64,000 nt of DNA, taken from NCBI GenBank assembly GCA_051530055.1, contig CM121341.1, positions 7,750,001 through 7,814,000 on the forward strand. Reading direction: 5' to 3'. The DNA comes from Neoechinorhynchus agilis (Eukaryota > Acanthocephala). Shown piece after piece: positions 1 through 9,900 of the stretch. Position 1 is the stretch's first letter. Each line of letters opens with the position of its first letter. A program made the translations under genes and the position numbers. The notes below the pieces were generated by a model. The model worked only from the letters and a program-made list of their open reading frames with translations, was not told the origin of the DNA and ran no database searches.

Positions 1-290
1 TTAGCGGTCCCAACCGTCAGTATAACTGTGAAACCTTTATCGCATCACTAAGTGTTCAACAACGACGGTACAAAAACACGACCATAAAAAGTTGCAAGAA
101 ATAAAAAAACAATTTTTACGTTCTATACGACAAAAAACTTCCTATTACATTTTTTTCTTACCTCGACTTTTACCTTTTGTGTGGTACAATTTACTTGTTG
201 GGTTTCAAATTGAGAATTTCTTCTAAACATGCAAACATTTACGATGATTGAATAAACATTTTTGTTTGTCGATTCCTTATATTAGTTTTG
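1..290. other. no gene seen
   Basis: AT-rich sequence without a convincing open frame or repeat; it runs into the first satellite copies at about 291. Confidence 0.5.
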
Positions 291-720
291 CAACCTCCGT
301 TCGGATTTGAATCCACTGATTATTTCCCCGATATTTCACCTCGCGAACAATTCCCAAAGTTCTTGAAAAATTATCTTCGGGGGGAAAGAGACTTTCTTAG
401 TTCTGCAACCTCCATTCGGATTTGAATCCACTGATTTATTTCCCCAATATTTCACCTCGCGAATAATTCCCAAATTTCTTGAAAAATTATATTCGGGTGG
501 AAAGAGACTTTCTTAGTTTTGCAATCCTCATTCGGATTTGAATCCACTGATTTATTTCCCCGATATTTCACCTCGCGAATAATTCCCAAAGTTCTTGAAA
601 AATTATCTTCGGGGGGAAGAGACTTTCTTAGTTTTGCAACTTTCATTCGGATTTGAATCCACTGATTTATTTCCCCGATATTTCACCTCTCGAATAATTC
701 CCAAAGTTCTTGAGAAATTT
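291..720 (-). repeat. 112-bp satellite, about 4 copies
   Basis: Four imperfect units carry the landmarks TTCGGATTTGAATCCACTGA and CCCCGATATTTCACCTCGCG. The same unit occurs in the opposite orientation at 14185-14830 and 21630-24125. Long open frames across it on both strands come from low stop-codon content of the unit and are not genes. Confidence 0.9.
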
Positions 721-744
721 TTTTTTGAAAAACATAATATATTT

Positions 745-3430
745 TTAACAATTCAAACAATCTGTTTGAAGCACACTCACCACCTCCCGCCAAATTCCAG
801 CTTTTGTCCTTCCTCGACCGTCGCCATCACGCTGGCAGCATTGCCTCGTTGTACTGCCAGCGAGATATTTTGTCGAAGGAATACACCTGCTCTTGAGTCT
901 CCGGTTGCCTCTCTCAATTTCTTCGAGACATCCTGAAGCAGAGACAGTGCCGAGCTGCCGAGCGCTCCATACGTCTCTACCCCAAAGGGGACAAAATAGT
1001 GACCCCTCGATAACTGAATATATTTCCGTATTTTCCTCCCTTCCGCTGCACTGGCGGCACCACCGGCGATTTCGAGGGAGTAGGGGATGTTGCTGGCTGC
1101 GAGGGTGTCCACACACGTGGCGTCCCAGAAAAGGCATTTGCCTTCCCGCCACGGGAAGACCGAAATTCCTTCGGCCCTACGACCGTCTAGTTGACAAAGG
1201 TGGGCGGGTTCCAGGATGTTCGGGAAGTTCGCCGTTCTCAACGCCCGAGAAATTACGCTGTTGATCTCAGAATGGCGTAAGAACCTTCGTTCTGACTTTC
1301 GGCAAACGAGAGTGTCGTCCGAAAGCATAAACCAAAGAACGACAGCGACGGGGCGTGCATTTCGGGAGACCAACTCTTAAGGATACTGAGATCCTCGTTA
1401 CCTCATCAGTGAGAAGAGTTCCCATAGATGTCAGAGGAACAGCCTCAAACCACGCCCCAGATTCTCGTGTTGAAACTGGCAACAGTCTAGCTCGGACGAC
1501 CCCATCGCGAGAACCGGAAAGTAGAGAGCTGTAAGCTCTCGCGACAAGAGGTCCGTCCCAGATCGACTGTCTGGGGGCCATTCACGGGAACATGATTAGC
1601 GCCTGTCTGCTGGCACCATTCCTCAACCGCCACCACGAAATCCCTGTCAAGACAACTTTTCCTTCAAGATTTTCTTCGATACTGGTAGGCTCCCTTCAAA
1701 CGATCCAAGAAAGGCCGGAAAAGCAAGGTCCACTAGTGCCCGAATCCCCAATCCCCCAGATGAGACAGGGCCTCATCTGAGAGCTGGACATTTAAAATAC
1801 GCTCGAGACAAGCCCTCACCTTGCCGTCGAGCTTAGCCAATCCTTCCTTATGTTTGAAAAATATTGCTGTGCGAACCTTGTTCAATAATTTGGGGATGAA
1901 GAGCGCGTTCTTTATGAGAAACAAGGCTTCATGAGCCGAGAGAGCGCACACCCTATCGCACAGCAACGAAAGTTTCGGTATGATATGGCCGATCTCATCA
2001 TCCACATTGTAATCGAAGACGCAACTGCTCAGGAGGCTGAGTTGCTCTGGAGTCACGAGTTTCAGACCTGGAGCTACGGCCCCGAACCCAGCCATTAGTT
2101 CCTTGACTTTGGCGGGGTCTCCAATATTCAATACAAGGACCTCACATTTTCCAGCATTGAGCTCCATGCCCATCTCCGAGGTCTCCCTAATCAGCGTATC
2201 CAAATCGCGCAGTACAACGGAGGGATCACCTCCGAGCGTAGCGTCATCCAAGTATCAAGCGTTGAAGCTGGAATGGAGAGAATGCGCTATTGGATTTACT
2301 GTTAGGGAGAATGCGATTGGACCGAGAGGATCTCCTTGTTGCACTCCTCTTTCAGACCAAATGAGGTGGTCTTCGAAAAGCAAAGGAGTCGCGGTCCCGT
2401 AGGCATTGAGAAAATACTGGAGGGCTTCTGGGGCATGATCCCTAGTTGCGCGGAACATGGTTTCTCTATTGAGAGAGTTAAAGGCGTTCCGAAAATCACA
2501 CTTAAAAATCACGCACGGCTCTGAGCTTCTCGTAGCAAAGTTTCGGAGCGAGTGGACAATAGCTTCCGCCCCGCAGGATGCGCAGCAGCCCAGTTAGACT
2601 GGACGAAGTTGCTGTCCGGTTTTCTCTGTAATACGTTTGCAGAGAATTTTTCCTGCGAGTCGGCGTATCGTCGAAGATACGGCGATGGGACGGATCCCAC
2701 CTTCTTTTTTTTGTGAGCGCACACAATGAGGCTCCGAAAAATAGGTCCTTTTCAGAGGGGTTTAGGTCCTCTATAGTCAGGCGGTCGACTATTCGAGAAA
2801 GCGCACTTCCTAGAAAGAGAGCTGCTTCACCAGTTGAAAAGGACATCATGTCCTTTAGGTGCTGAGGCCTTAGTCCGTCAAGCCCATGACCCGAACCATT
2901 TGCAAAAGATGAGATGGCTTTTTTCAACTCAAAAATTTGAGTGGGCGTCCTGTCTTGTATGGGAGGAGATGGAATTTCAAAACTTCCGCTACTGCATGGG
3001 CGCTTCGACCGGAGTATTTCTAGCGTTTCGCTGTCTCCTTTTGCGAAACTGTCGGAGGATGACAATAACCGAACAGCCCCCCCGAACATCCCCGTCCGCA
3101 AGCTTCGAAAAGACACGCTCAGTTTGAGCAATCCCGTAAATGCTTTGGCGACCAGATATTACGCGCCTTTATGGATCTGTTTCAGGACGTTCCTGGGCAG
3201 AAACCGCACGATATCAAGTATCGAAATAGAATCAGTGGTGATTGGAGGGGTCTCAGGCACGAATGGTTCGGTTAATTGTGGTGGGCGGAGATCCCGGGGA
3301 CCATGGACAAACAAAACCCCCAGATTGGTTAATTTAAAAGACTTACCGCAAACTGGACACAAACCAGTAGAGACGCGTGGGAGTCTGGAGCGTTGGTCTT
3401 CTCAGGTTGACCATGATCGATGAGTGGCGC
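745..3430 (-). mobile_element. non-LTR retrotransposon (LINE) with restriction-like C-terminal domain, decayed
   Basis: Minus-strand frames read in order. An N-terminal zinc-finger-like CPVCGKSF lies near 3350. The reverse transcriptase follows: KCDFRNAFNSLNRETMF and GVQQGDPLGPIAFSL near 2300-2500, and YLDDATLGGD with GMELNAGKCE near 2130-2250. The C-terminal part near 780-1370 contains LEPAHLCQLDGRRAEG, FWDATCVDTLA and VQRGNAASVMATVEEG. Related elements keep an RPD..W..DVTC.DT pattern there, which fits a PD-(D/E)XK (RLE) endonuclease; copy 44750-45850 still reads LDGRRPDG. The reading frame changes several times, so this copy looks dead. The 3' end is GGTGGTGA-like near 745-785, shared with fragments at 27.8, 38.8, 44.4 and 44.8 kb. 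Clade assignment is not made. Confidence 0.85.
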
Positions 3431-3789
3431 GTTCAAATTATCTGCGTCAGCAGCGTCGATTGTAGGCGATTTGAACACATTGTGACGTAATTTGGAATTT
3501 CGGCAAAACCTATCCGATGCTGAGATCGTCCTGAGCCTTCTTGGAGGTATAGGGCTGGGAGGTGAATCTGATCCGTCGCTATATCCATCGTCTGATTACC
3601 TCATATTCGTTCCGTCAATTTCCATTGTTTCGCAGGATTTCTGAGTTTTAGTCTGCAATCCGTGTTTGTAAGTTCTTGGGCTTTATGTCTTCCATCGATT
3701 TGACCGAGTAGCCTATTTCGATTGCTTCCATTATCAAACGATTTCATAAATATGGCTGTACGTTAATTTACACACATTCGCTTAATAAA
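3431..3789. other. intergenic, nothing recognised
   Basis: The sequence between the 5' side of the RLE-type LINE and the GIY-YIG-like fragment has no open frame I can support. Confidence 0.4.
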
Positions 3790-3910
3790 AATCAATTTGA
3801 TGTCCACAATTCACCACATGACTGGATGAAGCTGAGTCTCGGTTTGGTCTGCCCCACATATTTCACGCCGGGCGCTCTTTGCAGTGGACCTCATATAACA
3901 TTTTTGTTGT
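3790..3910 (-). mobile_element. GIY-YIG nuclease-like fragment
   Basis: Minus-strand frames give LYEVHCKERPA followed, in another frame, by KYVGQTKPRLSF. The spacing of Y-EV-C and YVGQT-PRL matches the GIY-YIG nuclease found at the C-terminus of Penelope-like retroelements (family knowledge). Only this short stretch is visible, and it lies directly behind the 3' part of the LINE at 3990-5080. It could be a Penelope fragment or an unusual tail of that LINE. Confidence 0.45.
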
Positions 3911-3989
3911 TGAAAAACACACACAGACAATAGAACGGCCCATGTATCTTTGGGTCCTTATAAACATTCGAGACCACATTGTTCAAGAA

Positions 3990-5080
3990 AACGTATCAAT
4001 TAGGATGGAAAAATCAAGTCCACGGATATCCGTTCTGGAGGAAATTGATGGTTATTGTTTGCAGGAGTGCTTTTAAGGTTGGTCTTTCCTCAGGCTCATT
4101 TCAAGTTCTGATATCCGAGAAGAGTGGGCAGCATGGAAAAAGGAGCGTAAGTTTAGGGAGATGCGAGGTCGATGGAGGATAAAACGAATTAGGATTACGA
4201 GTGTCGTGCTCGTGTGAAAACGGTGCGACATTTGGAAGGAATTGTGGTTCAAGGGTTGACAGGCGTTTTGTTTGTTTTATGAAAATAGCATCAAGGCATT
4301 CGGTGAGAAGGGGAAAACTAAGTTTTGCAAATCTTAGATGCTCTTTTATGATACATTTCAAGACGACGATTTGTGATTTGGAAATGTTGCAAAATACGGG
4401 GGATGGTAAGATAAAGCTGAAGTAAAATTTGGAGGCATTAGGTGAAGGGATTTTTAAATATCGGATTCGTTTGGGGAGACAAATTTTAAAGGTGTTGAGC
4501 TTGAGAGAGCGATGCCCGAGTCTAATTTCAAGTTTGATTGAAATTGAAAATCCAGAATTCTGAGGGAGGTGATTCGTTGGATGTCATTTGGAAGATCGGG
4601 GGATGATATGAGATTGCGGGAGAATGAAGGGATCAGTTTTAAGCATTAAGAGATTTGTGCAGAAATCTTTTATGTGTGTGATTTCGTTAGAGGTTAAGGA
4701 GAGGGAGGGGTCGGGTTAAAAAATGAGTGATGAAGGTGATATTGTCCGCGTATAAGAAAAGTTTAAAGTGAGAGGAGAGGGGTTTGAGGTTGTTTAGGAA
4801 AATATTAAAGAGAAATGGTGACTGGTTAGGAATAGGCTGATTTGTGAAGATAAGACTCGAGCCAGCGGATCTGCCACGAGTTGAGACCAAAATCGGCGAA
4901 GGCCCGGAGAAGGAGTGAATGGTCCACTGAGTCGAAAGCTTCAGATAAATCAAGTTGAATGAGACGGGTGACGTGGGAGGGATCATTGTCGAATCCGAGA
5001 GGTGAAATATCGGGGAAATAAATCATATCGATGAATTTTGAATCCGAATTATGGGTACCAAAATTGAGAAGCCCGTCCAA
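3990..5080 (-). mobile_element. LINE (EEP-type family) fragment, 5' truncated
   Basis: Minus-strand reading near 4830-4960 gives TRLIQLDLSEAFDSVDHSLL and FADFGLNSWQIRWLESYL, a LINE reverse transcriptase (domains 3-4). FLYADNITFITHF near 4730 is the YADD-type catalytic motif, here YADN. The 3' third (4030-4620) is the reverse complement of the plus-strand copy at 26000-26600. On its 5' side the element runs straight into a piece of the 112-bp satellite (about 4990-5055) which keeps the frame open (MIYFPDISPLGFDNDPS), so the two were joined by insertion or recombination. Frame changes show it is inactive. Confidence 0.8.
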
Positions 5081-5126
5081 ATTCTAAAAAAAACCGCAAT
5101 TCGTTTTCTCTCTCCAAACAAAAAGC

Positions 5127-5546
5127 TCATTCGATTCCCTCTTCGGTATACTTGCCTTTTTCGGCGGTCTTGGACTGAGTTTTCCGATCGATGATGGCTT
5201 TTCGACGAGAGTCGACCTTTAGTTTCGTGATGACCACATTTGACGGATGAATTCCGACATGAACAGTCATTCCATTGGCCTTCTCTCGTGTTGCTCTATC
5301 GAGATGAACAACGAACTTCTTTCGATAGACTTGAGTGACCTTTGCAGTTTGGTTGCTTTTAAAATGACCGCGAGTCACCAATACTTCATCTTCTTTGTGG
5401 ATCGGCAAACTCCGGATCCCAAACTTTTTCCTCAACTCTTTGGACAGCGGTGAACTCATCAGCTTATACCGAATATGGGACGGCGCAGTGAAGTGACGCT
5501 TACGATTCTTACGACGGCTCGAGGAAACGAGTTTATTGCGCTTCAT
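5127..5546 (-). CDS. RPL26: 60S ribosomal protein L26 (uL24)
   Basis: Structural protein of the large ribosomal subunit that sits near the exit tunnel. The single open frame encodes 139 aa, close to the family's 140-145, and begins at ATG 5546 ([10 protein letters not shown]). Family landmarks in order: [17 protein letters not shown] at residues 9-25, [19 protein letters not shown], a KOW-like stretch [11 protein letters not shown] near residue 55, [13 protein letters not shown], and [20 protein letters not shown] near 90-109. No intron is seen, unlike most genes around it. The sequence AAAATAG|TTG lies just before the ATG and could be a splice acceptor. LINE debris ends about 45 bp downstream. 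Identification is firm. Confidence 0.96.
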   Translation of the reverse strand: MKRNKLVSSSRRKNRKRHFTAPSHIRYKLMSSPLSKELRKKFGIRSLPIHKEDEVLVTRGHFKSNQTAKVTQVYRKKFVVHLDRATREKANGMTVHVGIHPSNVVITKLKVDSRRKAIIDRKTQSKTAEKGKYTEEGIE

Positions 5547-5549
5547 CAA

Positions 5550-5984
5550 CTATTTTCTTTAGCGAACGAGAGAGCGAGAGCAGATGGAAAGATTCTACTA
5601 AAACACGGAAGAATGCACTATGACGTCATTTCTGATTACATTCACATGAAAAAATCGGAATCCAACGAAAATGCGGACGTTTTCTCGTTTAGAGACCGAC
5701 TGCGAACGTGGTAATACCGCGTTTTAGCGTCTTGGTAGAATTTTCGATTCTTCAGTATCTGTATTTCATCTCGTTGTTTTCTGCTAGCTTATCATTTCTA
5801 ATACCTTTTTTTCTCCTTTTTGGCCAATTTCTGGTTTTTTGGCTTGGAAATAGACTTCGAATTTTATTAATAATGTTTCAACACGAAAAAAGGGCTTTGA
5901 CGTAAAATCTGCTTTCTTTCCCCCAAAAAAATTGGTTTCAGAAAAAAAATCGTAAATATAACTCTTCCGATTTTTTGGTACTGA
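5550..5984. other. 5' flank of RPL26, no further gene seen
   Basis: T-rich, with short open frames of no recognisable similarity. The stretch up to about 5700 probably holds the RPL26 promoter; no specific motif could be assigned. Confidence 0.4.
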
Positions 5985-6610
5985 AAAATCAATCGGTGGG
6001 TCGTGTTTTCTTAAAAAGAAAATTATCAGCCTTAAAAATGGAAGAATATTGATTTGTTCTTACCAAAAGAAAGTATTTCCCCCACGACGATATATTAATC
6101 AATATTTCGTCCGTTTCGTCGGACTTTTTCAGATTGTTTCTCACGGCTCTCCAATGGACGGACTTTTTTTTAAAATGAATCAATCAATTTTGTTTTCTTA
6201 TCATCAAAGAACACAGAATAAAAGTTTTAAAGAAGTTGAGAAGAATATTTATTTTTTTCTTACCAAAAGAAAGTATTTCCCCATCCCCCCACGACGATGC
6301 ATTAATTATCAATATTTCGTCCGTTTCGTCGGACTTTTTCAGATTGTTTCTCACGGCTCTCCAATGGACGGATTTTTTGTTAAAAATGAATCAATCAATT
6401 TTGTTTTCTTATCATCAAAGAACACAGAATAAAAGTTTTAAAGAAGTTCAGAAGAATATTTATTTTTTCTTACCAAAAGAAAGTATTTCCCCCACGACGA
6501 TATATTAATTATCAATATTTCGTCCGTTTCGTCGGACTTTGTCAGATTGTTTCTCACGGCTCTCCAATGGACGGACTTTTTTTGTTAAAAATGAATCAAT
6601 CAATTTTCTT
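5985..6610 (-). repeat. about 207-bp tandem repeat, 3 copies, each with a hairpin core
   Basis: Three units with period 203-211. Read on the minus strand each holds a CTGAAAAAG or CTGACAAAG motif, then GTCCG, a six-base loop, CGGAC and GAAATATT (cores at 6101-6132, 6311-6342 and 6514-6545). GTCCG and CGGAC form a perfect 5-bp stem. The same layout with other stem sequences occurs singly at 12195, 30962, 43465 and 58032. Confidence 0.85.
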
Positions 6611-6949
6611 GAGATAAGCAGGCAGAAGTAATGTATCTGTAAATTCTCGGCGATTTGATGGTGGGTCATCATTTGGTGCACATCGTAGAGATTTTTGTGT
6701 TTAAGAAATTAGACCCATGTACTTTTGGGGTCGTCTTCAACAACAACTTTCTTCATGCTTTTCCCTTCTCGGGGTCGCACAAAAACTTGCAGTTCTAAGA
6801 CTTCACACATCCATCGGTAAATGTCGATCCTCAGCCACACACACAATCTTTCCATCGTTTTCTCGGCCTTCTGCGCTTCCTTATCCTTTTTTTTAATTTC
6901 CTCGACTTTTTGATCATTTTCCCTTTTTTGCAGACAAAATCACACCAAT
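6611..6949 (+). promoter_or_regulatory. upstream region of the USP5-like gene with acceptor-like site
   Basis: The last bases read CCCTTTTTTTGCAG followed by a 17-nt leader and the ATG at 6950. This is a good polypyrimidine/AG acceptor, for either a 5'-UTR intron or trans-splicing. No promoter element could be named. Confidence 0.45.
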
Positions 6950-9900
6950 ATGGGATCGCCATCGTCGCCTCCGTCGAAATCTGTCGCAGAATTGATTCCG
7001 TTATCGATGAAATCAGTGTCATTTATGGACTACATGGATCAAAAAGATGAGATCGACAATCTCATAAATGACCGAAAGTCACGAATCCGAATGCCTGATA
7101 CGACGGACATTGTATTCAACGAAGAATGCGTATACACTTTTGACAACAAAGAAACTCAACCTTTCGGTATATTCATTTCATTGTTTACGTTCGATGCAAT
7201 CGGTGAACTCATGATCGATTTTTATGAGCTCCAATACGGTCCATCGGTGTTTTTGAACGTACGGCAGACTCGAATTGTCAACGATCTTAAAGGAGACGCC
7301 GAGAACAAACCTCAGAAATTAGCTCTTAATGTAGAAGGCGGCTTCCAAGACAACGCAAAAGTGGAAATTGTCACTCAATATTATCTTTATTTTCATCCGG
7401 AACGTATTTTCGTTCCCATTGAACACGGAGATCCGTATCCGTTGCAACATATCGTAGAGAGCGTTCTTACACGCGGATCTTATTTTGAACGGGAACTACA
7501 GAACGTCGATCCAACGTCGGCGTTCACGTTAGAAGATGCTCGTCCAGTGAGTAGATTTGCTCAATCGTTGGAACAAATTCCAACAACGAAAACTATCGGA
7601 CCCAGTGGTTGGAAATGCGAACAATGCGATAACATGGATAATCTTTGGCTAAATCTATCGGACGGCAGTGTATTGTGTGGTAGACAGAACTTTGGTGGAA
7701 CTGGGGCTAACAATCATGCCCTCCACCATTATGAACAAACCGGATATCCTCTAGTCGTTAAACTAGGAACCATAACCGATTCGTCCGCTGATGTCTATAG
7801 TTACAAGGAAGATATGATGGTCATTGATCCTTTGCTCGAACAGCATCTCCTACATTTCGGCATCAAAATAACTTCATTGACTAAAAGCGCGAAAACAATG
7901 AACGAACTAGAAGTTGAAGTCAATAATACCGCTGTAATTGGTGCTAATGAGAGTGTAGGAGTCATTAGTGGACCTGGTCTCACTGGAATGCACAATTTAG
8001 GAGCCACTTGTTATATGAACGCTGTACTGGAGCTGGTCTCGGATATACTGGCTCTTATTGGTCAGTAAAGTATTTTAAATACATTCAAGTGTCTCTAGAA
8101 CATTTCTTATTCCAATATTTTAGGCAAAATTCTTTTGTTGAATATGGCGAAGAAATATTGTAATCTCCCGCTGGCCTTATTAATTGCTTGTACGAATATT
8201 TAATAACTTAGAAGCAATTCTGAAGAAGGCCAGCGAGCAGGCCAAAAATTCAAGTTGATAAATTACAATCTTTCTTCGTCATTCTTTTGTTTTGCATAAG
8301 CCAATGAAATCACTTTTGCTCAAATTTTTTCTACAACTCCCCAGTCCGGATCCTACGATACTTCTCGAGTGGGGGGAGCCGGAACTCATTCGTGAGTTTT
8401 CTCATTTAGCAGTATTTCTAGGAATCATCACCAATCGTAAACGTGAACCATTTAGAATCCCAAGAGATCGTCTATTTGCATGATTCTCCTTTTTTTACAT
8501 CGCATTTGGTCCCCCGCTCCTCCTTTGGCTAGGAATCATCACCAATCGTAAACGTGAACCATTTAGAATCCCAAGAGATCGTCTATTTGCATGATTCTCC
8601 TTTTTTTAAACCTTTTTCCCCCGCTCCTCCTTTGGCTAGGAATCATCACCAATCGTAAGCGTGAACCATTTAGAATCCCAAGAGATCGTCTATTTGCATG
8701 ATTCTCCTTTTTAAACCTTTTCCCCCGCTCCTCCTTTGGCTAGGAATCATCACCAATCGTAAGCGTGAACCATTTAGAATCCCAAGAGATCGTCTATTTG
8801 CATGATTCTCCTTTTTTAAACCTTTTTCCCCCGCTCCTCCTTTGGCTAGGAATCATCACCAATCGTAAACGTGAACCATTTAGAATCCCAAGAGATCGTC
8901 TATTTGCATGATTCTCCTTTTTTTAAACCTTTTTCCCCCGCTCCTCCTTTGGTTACGAATCATCACCAATCGTAAGCGTGAACCATTTAGAATCCCAAGA
9001 GATCGTCTATTTGCATGATTCTCCTTTTTTTAAACCTTTTTCCCCCGCTCCTCCTTTGGTTACGAATCATCACCAATCGTAAGCGTGAACCATTTAGAAT
9101 CCCAAGAGATCGTCTATTTGCATGATTCTCCTTTTTTAAACCTTTTTCCCCCGCTCCTCCTTTGGTTACGAATCATCACCAATCGTAAACGTGAACCATT
9201 TAGAATCTCAAGAGATCGTCTATTTGCATGATTCTCCTTTTTTTAAACCGCATTTGGTCCCCCGCTCCTCCTTTGGCTAGGAATCATCACCAATCGTAAG
9301 CGTGAACCATTTAGAATCCCAAGAGATCGTCTATTTGCATGATTCTCCTTTTTTTACATCGCATTTGGTCCCCCGCTCCTCCTTTGGTTACGAATCATCA
9401 CCAATCGTAAACGTGAACCATTTAGAATCCCAAGAGATCGTCTATTTGCATGATTCTCCTTTTTTTACATCGCATTTGGTCCCCCGCTCCTCCTTTGGTT
9501 ACGAATCATCACCAATCGTAAACGTGAACCATTTAGAATCCCAAGAGATCGTCTATTTGCATGATTCTCCTTTTTTTAAACCGCATTTGGTCCCCCGCTC
9601 CTCCTTTGGTTACGAATCATCACCAATCGTAAGCGTGAACCATTTAGAATCCCAAGAGATCGTCTATTTGCATGATTCTCCTTTTTTTAAACCATTTGGT
9701 CCCCCGCTCCTCCTTTGGCTAGGAATCATCACCAATCGTAAGCGTGAACCATTTAGAATCCCAAGAGATCGTCTATTTGCATGATTCTCCTTTTTTTAAA
9801 CCTTTTTCCCCCGCTCCTCCTTTGGTTACGAATCATCACCAATCGTAAGCGTGAACCATTTAGAATCCCAAGAGATCGTCTATTTGCATGATTCTCCTTT

